Positions 1 to 7,247 of a DNA stretch of 64,000 nucleotides are shown here, one piece after another. This DNA is from Rhodobacterales bacterium (GTDB lineage: Bacteria; Pseudomonadota; Alphaproteobacteria; Rhodobacterales; Rhodobacteraceae), in contig JAPLPE010000012.1 in NCBI GenBank assembly GCA_026400355.1, positions 1 to 64,000 of the forward strand, in the 5' to 3' direction. The position numbers and the translations under genes are program-made. Each line of letters begins with the position of its first letter. Position 1 is the first letter of the stretch. Below the pieces are notes generated by a model. That model was not told the DNA's origin. It searched no databases and saw nothing but the letters and a program-made list of their open reading frames with translations.

Positions 1-250
1 AAGAAACCGGGGGCCTCGCGCCAAAGGCTCAGGGCAATGGCGGCGGGCATGGCAAGCTGTCCTCCCTGAAGGACTGGGTGGCCCGCCGGATCGCGGAGAA
101 GCGGGATCTGACGGCAGCCGGATTGGCCGGCGAGATCGCCGCGACGCATGGCATGGCGGTGCATCGCGGCTCGGTCTGGCGGCTGTTGCGGGACCTCGGG
201 CTGACGCACAAAAAAAGACCTGCAAGCCGTGGAGCAAAAGCGACCCGCGC
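1..250 (+). mobile_element. IS630-family transposase fragment (N-terminal half, frameshifted)
   Basis: The reading frame from position 3 gives a winged-helix region typical of the N-terminal half of IS630 transposases (SVWRLLRDLGLTHKK). A run of seven A at 210-216 breaks the frame: the expected continuation (DLQAVEQKRP) is in the +1 frame directly after it. Homology stops near 250, where sequence of the opposite-strand flavoprotein begins. The DDE catalytic part is absent and the 5' end lies outside the window. Some IS630 elements use A-rich slippery sites for -1 shifting, but the shift here has the other sense, so decay is likelier than programmed frameshifting. Confidence 0.75.
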
Positions 251-1023
251 CCTGAGCCAGCGGAGCAAATCTGCAATGCTGCCCATCGGAACCTGAATCC
301 GCGGAATGCAGACCGGATCAGTCGGAGCATGGACCTGCGGTAAGAGTCCGCGCCGCGAGATTGCGGTGATCCTGCCTCGATGTCCGTTGTTCAGGAGAGA
401 AAGGACTTGATCCACCATCGTCAGTCCCGAGCCGATGATCAGCACTTTGCCATCGCCCTGATCCGGAGGCGTCGCGGCCCATGGCTGGGACAGAAGTGAC
501 GTCTGGTCGCCGGCAGGGAGCGAATGTCCGGTAGCTAGAATGGCGCTGTCACCGACTACGATCCGTCCATCGTCGAGTCTTGCCACGACGCCATCGGGGA
601 GTTCGGAAAGACGGACACATTCGGAGCGGATACAACTAAGCTGGTTTGTTCCCTGCCAAGGGGCAAGAAGGCCGGACATGTATTCCCCGTAAGTGGCCCT
701 GCTGACAAAGCCGAAGCGGTCTGCCGGTTTGCCGTTGGCTGCGAGCCAGTTCAGGAAATGGTCCTGGTCATGGCGGTAGGCCGACATATTGCTCACTCGG
801 GTATTCAGCAAATGGGCCGGATCGCTTGTCGAGTATGCCACACCGCAGCCCAGCATATTGCGGCCTTCAACGATCGTGACCCGGAACGTGCGCTCGGGTC
901 GCGAAAGGAGATGCGCTGCCATCAGGACCCCACTCGCGCCACCACCGATGATCAGGACATGTGCGTCCCATTGGGCCGCGTGCCAGCCGTTCCGTTGGCC
1001 AACTCAGGGCTTAGGTCGTTCAT
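251..1023 (-). pseudogene. FAD/NAD(P)-binding protein, truncated and frameshifted
   Basis: This resembles the FAD/NAD(P)-binding family of Pfam NAD_binding_9. Visible are a Rossmann motif (LIIGGGASG), an internal LATGHS segment and a second dinucleotide motif (VLIIGSGLTMVD). Two lesions are seen. At the 5' end the natural start is probably the ATG at 1023 (MNDLSPEL), which overlaps the upstream small gene as ATGA, but that frame stops before the Rossmann motif, so about one base is lost or gained near 960. At the 3' end the frame runs into the IS630 fragment near 250 after LLRWLRARV, removing more than half of a normal-length protein. It is almost certainly non-functional. Confidence 0.75.
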
Positions 1024-1199
1024 GTAAGCATCACGATACAGAGTAGAATGACAGCCACGAGTGCGGCCATCCAGGGGCGCACCACGATGGGGTGGACGGC
1101 GACATCTTGAAAATCTCGGACTTGTTCACTGTCCGGGATCTCCTTTCCTGCAAGTATCCGGTAGTATTCGAGGTCGAAACGTCCATCCAGCATGGTCAT
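1020..1199 (-). CDS. Small single-pass membrane protein (59 aa), unrecognised
   Basis: A 59-residue frame has an acidic, soluble N-terminal half and one hydrophobic C-terminal helix (about residues 44-58, MAALVAVILLCIVML), suggesting a tail-anchored inner-membrane peptide. GGAG lies just before the ATG. Its TGA overlaps the ATG of the downstream flavoprotein pseudogene (ATGA), a translational-coupling arrangement supporting both starts. A sigma70-like promoter lies about 65 bases upstream. I do not recognise the family. It may have been an accessory subunit of the broken flavoprotein, which would leave it without a partner now. Confidence 0.5.
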   Translation of the reverse strand: MTMLDGRFDLEYYRILAGKEIPDSEQVRDFQDVAVHPIVVRPWMAALVAVILLCIVMLT

Positions 1200-1263
1200 C
1201 TCCAGTCGGTCACGTCGTGCAGATCGGCTCCACCACCAAGGTCACCCTCTGGGCGAAATATAC

Positions 1264-1292
1264 ATTATAATATCCACCAATATAGTCGTCTA
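1264..1292 (-). promoter_or_regulatory. Sigma70-like promoter for the small membrane protein operon
   Basis: On the minus strand a perfect TATAAT (1269-1264) lies 17 bases after TAGACG (1292-1287; four of six matches to TTGACA). Transcription would start near 1257, about 58 bases before the ATG at 1199. The surrounding 80 bases are clearly AT-rich compared with the genome. TATAAT also occurs on the plus strand here but without a usable -35. Confidence 0.45.
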
Positions 1293-1693
1293 ATCCATTC
1301 CAAACTGCGGTCTTCCAAGAGACATTTGTTCTACGAGTGACGTTCACAGGCTAGAGCGGCCATCGAGCTTCGATTGGCGCCAAAAGAGGGCCCCAAAAAA
1401 TGGCTTTCAGAATGGACATTTCGTAGTTGTGAAAGAGGGCGGAAGCCGAGTGACATCAGGTGTCATTCGACCGGGTTCACGGCGCCATCCACACTGTCCG
1501 GTGCCCGTTTCGTATTCTGTTCTTCCAAAAACGACACCAAGAACGCCATGCCTGTTCTCTTGAGCCACATCGTTAAACTCAGTAATCTCTATAGTATCAG
1601 TCGTGATTCTAAGGCACTGATTCAATTAAGATTGCTCGCTGGCTTTCGTTGTTTGGCGGGGTAAGTCGAATGTTGGCCGCAAAGGAGAATGCC
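1293..1693. other. Intergenic region without a supported gene
   Basis: Short frames occur on both strands, but none has a recognisable domain, a good ribosome binding site or coding-like composition. The stretch separates the minus-strand flavoprotein pseudogene operon from the plus-strand thioredoxin gene. It probably carries the promoter for the latter, though I see no convincing -35/-10 pair. Confidence 0.5.
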
Positions 1694-2293
1694 ATGCCAA
1701 AGACGGAATCCAGACCCGTTGAACTGGGAACGACCGCACCGGAGTTTCGCCTGCCCGACGCACAAGGTCGCCTTGTCGGCCCTGGAGATTTCGGTTCCGC
1801 GCCGGCCCTCCTGGTTGCCTTTATCTCGAACCGTTGCCCGTTCGTGATTGGTATCCGGTCGGAACTTGCTGCATTCGCGCGCCGCACCGCGCCCCGTGGA
1901 CTGCAGATCATCGCGATCAACTCGAATGATCCCGACGCACATCCGGAAGAGACGCTTGCACGGATCGGACAGGAAGTTGAGGAGCAGGGCTATACCTTCC
2001 CCTATCTCAAGGACTGGGATCAGTCGGTCGCTGCGGCCTATGACGCCGCCTGCACGCCTGACCTCTACCTGTTCGATCAGGATCGTAAGTTGGTCTACCA
2101 CGGGCAGTTCGACGAGTTCCGGCCCGGCAATGACGTGCCGGTGACCGGGAAAGACATCCAGGCGGCGTTCGACGCACTCCTGTCCGGCGCAGCGCCGCTG
2201 GCGGCGCAGACACCGTCGATCGGCTGCAACATCAAGTGGAGGCCCGAGGCCGAGGTGATCGCCCCTGTAACGACGGCGGTCGCAGCCGAGTGA
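1694..2293 (+). CDS. Thioredoxin-fold (AhpC/TSA-like) protein
   Basis: A 199-residue cytoplasmic protein of the thioredoxin-like AhpC/TSA group. The start at 1694 is chosen because AGGAG lies seven bases upstream; an earlier in-frame ATG at 1649 lacks this. The active-site loop is SNRCPFV (about residues 46-52), with one cysteine where thioredoxins have CxxC, so a peroxiredoxin-like or thiol-transfer role is likelier than disulfide reduction. A second cysteine near residue 116 (ACTPDLYLF) sits before the conserved cis-Pro region and could be the resolving residue. It heads the cassette of flavoprotein, ferredoxin and importer genes, separated from the flavoprotein by a strong hairpin, so it may supply reducing equivalents to that module. 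The function is inferred. Confidence 0.8.
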   Translation: MPKTESRPVELGTTAPEFRLPDAQGRLVGPGDFGSAPALLVAFISNRCPFVIGIRSELAAFARRTAPRGLQIIAINSNDPDAHPEETLARIGQEVEEQGYTFPYLKDWDQSVAAAYDAACTPDLYLFDQDRKLVYHGQFDEFRPGNDVPVTGKDIQAAFDALLSGAAPLAAQTPSIGCNIKWRPEAEVIAPVTTAVAAE

Positions 2294-2298
2294 TCCTT

Positions 2299-2333
2299 GG
2301 CTGGTTGGCGTCCTGACGGGATTCCAACCAGCC
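2299..2333 (+). terminator. Hairpin between thioredoxin-like and flavoprotein genes
   Basis: A perfect 10-bp inverted repeat, GGCTGGTTGG at 2299-2308 and CCAACCAGCC at 2324-2333, with a 15-base loop, is followed by CTTTCTG. The T-tract is weak, so this may be a partial terminator or a 3' stabilising element rather than a full stop. The flavoprotein start is only 30 bases downstream. Confidence 0.5.
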
Positions 2334-2362
2334 CTTTCTGAAAACCAGACGAAAGATGTGAC

Positions 2363-4000
2363 ATGACGACGGGTCAAACGACTCCGGCGAACGGAGTGCG
2401 CTTTCTTGAGGGCGATGTGCTGGTGGTGGGCGGTGGTCCATCTGCCGCCTGGGCTGCTGTTTCGGCGTCCGAGGCTGGCGCAAGGGTCGTTCTGGCCGAC
2501 AAAGGCTACTTCGGCACGTCGGGTGCAACGGCCCCGTCGAACACAGGCACCTGGTGCGTGGCCCCCGGCGAGGACCGCCCGCAGGTTGTCGAACGGCGCT
2601 GGCAGCGCACCGCGGGCGTGGCCGATCAGCGGTGGATGCTGCGGACGGTGGACCAGTCTTATCGCGGCCTCTTGCGGCTTTTCGAATGGGGCTATCCCTT
2701 CCCCAAGGACGAAAAGGGCGATGTCTACATCGCCAACCTGCGCGGCCCTGACTACATGCGCTTCATGCGGACGCGGGTTCTGGCCGCTGGTGTGACGGTG
2801 CTGGACCATCATCCGGTGCTCGAACTTTTGTCGGACGGCGAGACGGTCACGGGTGCCGCCGGAATCACGCGGCCCGACGGCACCGACTGGCAGGTCAAGG
2901 CAGGCGCGGTCGTTCTGGCGACCGGAGGCTGCGCCTTCTTTGAACGGACCTCCGGCGCGGCGGGGCTGACCGGTGACGGGCTTCTCATGGCGGCCGAGGC
3001 CGGGGCGGCGCTGTCAGGGATGGAGTTTACGGGCAAATACACGCTCGCCCCCTATGGCACGTCGCTGAACAAGGGCCTCCCGTTCCGCTGGGCGTCTTTC
3101 TATGACGAACAGGGCAATCCGCAGCTCGATTCCAAGGGCCAGCATCTGACCAACGGGATCGGCGGGCCTTCGGAAAAGGATATCGTCAAAGCGCTGATCG
3201 CGGGGCCTGTCTATGCCCGGCTTGATCTGGCCGAAGGCGCGCTTCAGGACTGGCTCCGGCAAGGGCAGCCCAATGTGATGCAGCCTTATGAGCGGCGCGG
3301 GATCAACCCGTTCACCGATCTGTTCCGGGTCGAGTTGAAGCCCGAAGGCACCGTGCGCGGCACGGGCGGCATCCGGGTTTCCACACATGACTGCGGCACG
3401 GGTATTCCCGGGCTTTACGTCGCCGGTGACGCGGCCAGCCGCGAGGATGTGGCAGGCGGAACATCGGGCGGCGGCGCGATTAACTCCTCCTGGGCAATCG
3501 CCTCTGGCTGGTGGTCGGGTCAGGGCGCATCCGCCTTTTCCCGTCGGCGCGGGGCGCCCGGCGTGTTCCGCAATCACTCCGCCCCCATCGGACAGGCCGG
3601 CTTGCGGCCTCGGGAAACTGTGTTTGCCGTGGACAGAAAGGCCATTGCCGAAGCCGTCCGGGCCGAGGTTGCCCCCCTCTCGCGCAACTATTTCCGGTCG
3701 GGTCCGGCGCTGGCGGAAAGCCTGCAACGGCTGGACGTTCTCTGGAACGCGGTAACCCGCGAACTGGGTGCCGAAGGGCCGGACAGGCTCAAAACGCGCG
3801 AGGCGGCATCGGTGCTCGCCTCTGCCCGCTTCTCGCTGACGGCCGCTTTGGCGCGGACCGAAAGCCGGGGGATGCATCGCCGCACGGACCATCCGGGCGA
3901 GGCCGAGGGTCCGGTCCGCCGCTATGCGCTGACCGGCCCCGATGCGATCCGGGTCGAGGTGCAGTCGGAGGCTGACCAACTTCAGGAGAAGGCATCATGA
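2363..4000 (+). CDS. FAD-dependent oxidoreductase, FrdA/AprA-like
   Basis: A 545-residue flavoprotein of the fumarate reductase/succinate dehydrogenase/adenylylsulfate reductase alpha superfamily. Residues 13-40 hold the FAD Rossmann motif (VVGGGPSAAWAA). The C-terminal FAD motif is GLYVAGDAASREDVAGG (about residues 351-367), and the tail has the family signature ESRGMHRRTDHP. No signal peptide is visible. Its stop overlaps the start of a two-cluster ferredoxin (ATGA), mirroring the AprA-AprB pairing. A sulfonate/nitrate-type importer follows. I infer that the pair oxidises or reduces an imported sulfur- or nitrogen-containing compound, or feeds electrons to such a step. True AprA is unlikely because the sulfate-activation and dissimilatory partners are absent nearby. 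Confidence 0.85.
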   Translation: MTTGQTTPANGVRFLEGDVLVVGGGPSAAWAAVSASEAGARVVLADKGYFGTSGATAPSNTGTWCVAPGEDRPQVVERRWQRTAGVADQRWMLRTVDQSYRGLLRLFEWGYPFPKDEKGDVYIANLRGPDYMRFMRTRVLAAGVTVLDHHPVLELLSDGETVTGAAGITRPDGTDWQVKAGAVVLATGGCAFFERTSGAAGLTGDGLLMAAEAGAALSGMEFTGKYTLAPYGTSLNKGLPFRWASFYDEQGNPQLDSKGQHLTNGIGGPSEKDIVKALIAGPVYARLDLAEGALQDWLRQGQPNVMQPYERRGINPFTDLFRVELKPEGTVRGTGGIRVSTHDCGTGIPGLYVAGDAASREDVAGGTSGGGAINSSWAIASGWWSGQGASAFSRRRGAPGVFRNHSAPIGQAGLRPRETVFAVDRKAIAEAVRAEVAPLSRNYFRSGPALAESLQRLDVLWNAVTRELGAEGPDRLKTREAASVLASARFSLTAALARTESRGMHRRTDHPGEAEGPVRRYALTGPDAIRVEVQSEADQLQEKAS

Positions 4001-4326
4001 TCGAAGTCATCTCCGACAGCCGCTGCATCCGCTGCGATATCTGCGTGCGGGTCTGCCCCGCGAACGTGTTCGCCAAAGACGATCAGGGCCTGCCCATTAT
4101 CGCCCGGCAGGATGACTGCCAGACCTGTTTCCTCTGCGAAATCTACTGCCCGACCGATGCGCTGTTCGTGGCCGAAGCCGCTGACGGGCCCATCGGCATC
4201 ACCGAGGCCGAGGTCGAGGATCGTGGCCTGTTCGGCGTCTATGCGAGGGGCCTGGGCTGGTCCAAGGGGCGCGCGAATGGCGCGCAGTTCGACACCACAC
4301 ATTACCTGCGCGTGGCGCAGGTCTGA
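3997..4326 (+). CDS. Two [4Fe-4S] ferredoxin, AprB-like
   Basis: A 109-residue ferredoxin. Two complete cluster motifs are visible: C10-x2-C13-x2-C16-x3-C20-P and C41-x2-C44-x2-C47-x3-C51-P. The C-terminal half (residues 55-109) is cysteine-free and ends in GAQFDTTHYLRVAQV, perhaps a docking tail. Its ATG overlaps the flavoprotein stop (ATGA), indicating coupled synthesis and a stable complex. In AprAB and related enzymes the iron-sulfur subunit relays electrons between the flavin and an external donor or acceptor; the same role is inferred here. The importer ATPase gene starts 11 bases downstream. Confidence 0.88.
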   Translation: MIEVISDSRCIRCDICVRVCPANVFAKDDQGLPIIARQDDCQTCFLCEIYCPTDALFVAEAADGPIGITEAEVEDRGLFGVYARGLGWSKGRANGAQFDTTHYLRVAQV

Positions 4327-4337
4327 CAGGGATCATC

Positions 4338-5174
4338 ATGGATCGTATCATTGCGACCGAACTGACCAAGACCTTCCAACTCAAGCCCGGTCAGACCGTG
4401 CGGGTGGATGGGATCGACACCAACGCCATCACCGTTCTCAACGGGCTGGACCTGACGATCCGGCGGGGCGAGTTCATTACCCTTGTCGGGCCATCCGGCA
4501 GCGGCAAATCGGTGTTTCTGGACATCGTCGGCGGTCTGACGCAGGCCACCAGCGGTGCGGCCTATATCGACGGCGAACGCATCGTCAAACCCGATCCGCG
4601 CATGGCTTATGTGTTCCAGCAATACGCGCTGTTCCCTTGGCGCACCGCACTGGAAAACGTCGAATACGCGCTGGAGGTGCGCGGCGTGTCCAAGGCCGAA
4701 CGGCGGCAGAAGGCGCGGCATTTCCTGAGCCTGTTCGGACTGGGTGGGTTCGAGGACCGCTATCCGTCCCAACTGTCGGGCGGGATGCAGCAGCGCGTGG
4801 CGATTGCCCGGTCGCTGACGACAGACCCCGAGGTTCTGCTAATGGACGAGCCCTTTGCCGCGCTTGATGCGCAGACGCGGGACATCCTGCAATCCGAGCT
4901 TCTTCGGATTTGGGAACGCATCGGCTGCACCGTGATCTTTGTCACCCATTCCATCGACGAGGCAGTGTTTCTGGCCGATCGCGTTGTCGCAATGACCGCC
5001 CGTCCTGGCATCGTGAAAGAGATCATAGATATCGATCTACCCCGCCCCCGCGACACGGAAATCCGCAACACGCCCGAATTTGCCGAACTGCGCGGCCGGG
5101 TGTGGAACGTGCTTCGTGACGAAGTTCAGAAGGCCCAGAAAGACTGGGCCCTCGCATCCGCAACCGCCCATTGA
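4338..5174 (+). CDS. ABC transporter ATPase, sulfonate/nitrate/taurine type
   Basis: A 278-residue cytoplasmic ATPase of the SsuB/TauB/NrtD group. The Walker A is GPSGSGKS, the signature LSGGMQQRVAIAR, the Walker B VLLMDEPFAALDAQTR, and the switch histidine follows IFVTHSIDEAVF. The Q-loop segment FQQYALFPWRT carries the W typical of this group. The N-terminal insertion (about residues 10-30, KPGQTVRVDGIDTNAITVL) is longer than in SsuB. It sits between the ferredoxin and the permease in the same direction with very short gaps. The substrate cannot be read from the ATPase. Confidence 0.9.
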   Translation: MDRIIATELTKTFQLKPGQTVRVDGIDTNAITVLNGLDLTIRRGEFITLVGPSGSGKSVFLDIVGGLTQATSGAAYIDGERIVKPDPRMAYVFQQYALFPWRTALENVEYALEVRGVSKAERRQKARHFLSLFGLGGFEDRYPSQLSGGMQQRVAIARSLTTDPEVLLMDEPFAALDAQTRDILQSELLRIWERIGCTVIFVTHSIDEAVFLADRVVAMTARPGIVKEIIDIDLPRPRDTEIRNTPEFAELRGRVWNVLRDEVQKAQKDWALASATAH

Positions 5175-5189
5175 GAAAGAGACATTCAC

Positions 5190-6044
5190 ATGACCTTTGT
5201 TCTTGAGAAACCGGCCAGCGAATCCTCTGCCTTCGACTTCTGGCGCAAGCGGGCTTCGGTTTCCCGGCCCACCGGGCGGCCGACAAGCACCTTTGTCGCG
5301 GGCCTGCCACTTCTGATCGCGTTCTGCGCGCTGTGGGAGATTGCGCCGCGTCTGGGATGGATGAACCCGATCTTCTTTCCGCCGCTGTCGTCAGTTCTGG
5401 CGGCGCTCTTGGATCTGATCGCGTCGGGCACAATGGGCAAGCATATCGGGATCAGCCTGCAACGCGCCGCACTCGGGTTCGGGCTCGCCGTCGCCGTGGC
5501 CATTCCGCTCGGTTTCCTGATGGGGCGCTATACCCCGTTTGAAAAGGCAACCGACCTGCTCGTCCAGACCCTGCGCAACACTTCGCAATTCGCGCTTCTG
5601 CCGGTGTTCGTGCTGCTTCTGGGGATCGGCGAGGCGTCCAAGATCGCCATCACCTTCTATGCCGCCGTGTTCTTCCTTCTCGTCAATACCATCGTCGGGG
5701 TGAAGTCGGTCGATCCGCTGCTGCTCAAGGCGGCGCGGTCGATGGGCACGTCGGACTGGGATTTGTTCCGCAAGGTGATCTTTCCCTGGGCCATCCCTTT
5801 TATCGTTGCGGGTGCGCGGCTGGGCGTGAAGGCTTCGCTCTTCTCGGTCATCGCGGCCGAGATGCTCGCCGCGCGGTCCGGGATCGGTTACCTGATCCAG
5901 AATTCGCAACTCATGCTCAAATCGGCAGACATGTATGCCGGGATCATCACTCTGACGATTGTGGGGCTGCTACTGAACTACGGCCTCGTCTGGATGGAAA
6001 AGCGCGCGACCCACTGGCGGGCCAGCGACGGCAACCCGACCTGA
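5190..6044 (+). CDS. ABC transporter permease, sulfonate/nitrate/taurine type
   Basis: A 284-residue inner-membrane permease with about six predicted helices after a hydrophilic N-terminus of some 30 residues. The coupling-helix (EAA-type) segment AARSMGTSDWDLFRKVIFP contacts the ATPase and is typical of the SsuC/TauC/NrtB family. It begins 15 bases after the ATPase stop. The gene for the binding protein follows after a hairpin. Family assignment is firm; the transported compound is open. Confidence 0.9.
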   Translation: MTFVLEKPASESSAFDFWRKRASVSRPTGRPTSTFVAGLPLLIAFCALWEIAPRLGWMNPIFFPPLSSVLAALLDLIASGTMGKHIGISLQRAALGFGLAVAVAIPLGFLMGRYTPFEKATDLLVQTLRNTSQFALLPVFVLLLGIGEASKIAITFYAAVFFLLVNTIVGVKSVDPLLLKAARSMGTSDWDLFRKVIFPWAIPFIVAGARLGVKASLFSVIAAEMLAARSGIGYLIQNSQLMLKSADMYAGIITLTIVGLLLNYGLVWMEKRATHWRASDGNPT

Positions 6045-6074
6045 TCTGACCCTCTCTCCCTTTTTTCCCTCTCC

Positions 6075-6104
6075 CGCGTCCGCAGCATCCTTGCCGCGGA
6101 CGCG
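6075..6104 (+). promoter_or_regulatory. Hairpin upstream of binding-protein gene
   Basis: A perfect 9-bp inverted repeat (CGCGTCCGC at 6075-6083, GCGGACGCG at 6096-6104) with a 12-base loop lies between permease and binding-protein genes. No T-tract follows, so an RNA-processing or 3' stabilising site is likelier than a terminator. Confidence 0.45.
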
Positions 6105-6157
6105 CCTCACCCCCGGCTTGCCATGATGCAAGCCCTACCTTTCCAAGGAGCACGACC

Positions 6158-7174
6158 ATGACCATCACCCGCCGCACCTTCGGCCTTGCTGCACTTGCCG
6201 CCGCAGGGGCCGCAGCGATCCCCTTCGCCGCCCGCGCCCAGACGGCCGCCTTGCCCCCCGCCATCCGCATCGGATCGACGGCCCCCGGCCACCTCAAGTT
6301 CATCCTGTTCCGCAATCAGGGCCTGATCGAAAAGGAATTCGCCGCCGAAGGCATCCCCGTCGAACTCGTCACCTTTGACGGCGGTTCGGCGGCCTCGGTC
6401 GCGCTCGGCTCGGGCGAACTCGACATCATGTATACCGGCAACAACCCGGCACTGCGCCTCGCCGCCTCGGGGGCCGATGTCGTCGCCGTGGGTCTGTCAA
6501 GCTGGAACCCGCTGAACGAAACCGTCATCATCGTCCGGGCCGACAGCGACATCGCCTCGCTCGAAGACCTCAAGGGCAAGAACGTGGCCTATCTTGCAGG
6601 CACCGTTCGCCATTCCAACTTTTCCAAGGCGCTGGCCACCGTTGGCCTGACGACGGACGACGTGGAATCCTTCAACTTCGGGATCGACGTGGCCGGCCCG
6701 TCGCTGGACCGGGGCGATGTGGATGCGATTGTCGAAAGCAAATCCACCGTGCAGGACCTGATCGATCAGGGCTTTGCCAAGATCATCTTTGACGCCTCCA
6801 CCCATCCGGAATGGGTCAGCCCCTTCCCGATCTCGGTCAACGGCGAATTCGCCCGCACCTACCCCGAGGTTCTGGCCCGCATCCTCAAGGTCGATATCCA
6901 GACCGCCGCCTGGGCCGATGCCAACCCCGAAGAGACGATCCGCATCTTCTCGGAAGAAACCGGGCGTTCGGTTGAAGCCGTGCAGGCGACCTATCCCGAC
7001 AACAAATTCTATCAGGCCACGGAACTGACCCCGGCCGCAGTCGACTCGCTCAAAGAGGAAGAGGCGTTCATGGCGGCCAATGCGCTGCTTGAAGGCACTG
7101 TGGACTATGACAAGTGGGTCGATCAGAGCTACTATCAGGCCGCACTCGCCCTTCTTCCTGCAACCACGAACTAA
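6158..7174 (+). CDS. ABC transporter substrate-binding protein, SsuA/TauA/NMT1-like
   Basis: A 338-residue periplasmic binding protein. The N-terminus (RRTFGLAALAAAGAAAIPF) has twin arginines followed by a hydrophobic stretch and an ARAQT cleavage region, consistent with Tat export. The mature part matches the sulfonate/nitrate/taurine or thiamine-precursor (NMT1) binding fold, with segments such as SAASVALGSGELDIMYTGNN. AAGGAG precedes the ATG. It is the last gene of the cassette and is followed by a clear terminator. Tat export would fit folding in the cytoplasm, but binding proteins with RR signals often have no cofactor. Confidence 0.88.
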   Translation: MTITRRTFGLAALAAAGAAAIPFAARAQTAALPPAIRIGSTAPGHLKFILFRNQGLIEKEFAAEGIPVELVTFDGGSAASVALGSGELDIMYTGNNPALRLAASGADVVAVGLSSWNPLNETVIIVRADSDIASLEDLKGKNVAYLAGTVRHSNFSKALATVGLTTDDVESFNFGIDVAGPSLDRGDVDAIVESKSTVQDLIDQGFAKIIFDASTHPEWVSPFPISVNGEFARTYPEVLARILKVDIQTAAWADANPEETIRIFSEETGRSVEAVQATYPDNKFYQATELTPAAVDSLKEEEAFMAANALLEGTVDYDKWVDQSYYQAALALLPATTN

Positions 7175-7195
7175 GTCGCCATACGGTGCCTTAAG

Positions 7196-7229
7196 GGGAG
7201 GGCCGGGCACACCGGCCTTCCCTTTCCGT
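7196..7229 (+). terminator. Rho-independent terminator after the importer cassette
   Basis: An 11-bp stem (GGGAGGGCCGG at 7196-7206 with CCGGCCTTCCC at 7212-7222, one G-U pair) has a five-base loop and is followed by TTTCCGTTT. It lies 22 bases after the binding-protein stop and 19 bases before the exporter gene. Confidence 0.7.
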
Positions 7230-7247
7230 TTCGACTGACGATACAGG

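Noticed and set aside
1374-1664. A 96-residue plus-strand frame upstream of the thioredoxin-like gene.
   Set aside because: No ribosome binding site, no motif and an unlikely amino-acid composition; treated as noncoding.
1622-2812. A 396-codon open frame on the minus strand across the thioredoxin-like and flavoprotein genes.
   Set aside because: It crosses two real genes and the hairpin between them; its translation is Arg-rich and matches nothing I recognise.
2363-4326. Genuine dissimilatory adenylylsulfate reductase (AprAB).
   Set aside because: No sulfate adenylyltransferase, DsrAB or QmoABC-like genes occur nearby, and the context is a sulfonate-type importer; only superfamily-level naming is justified.
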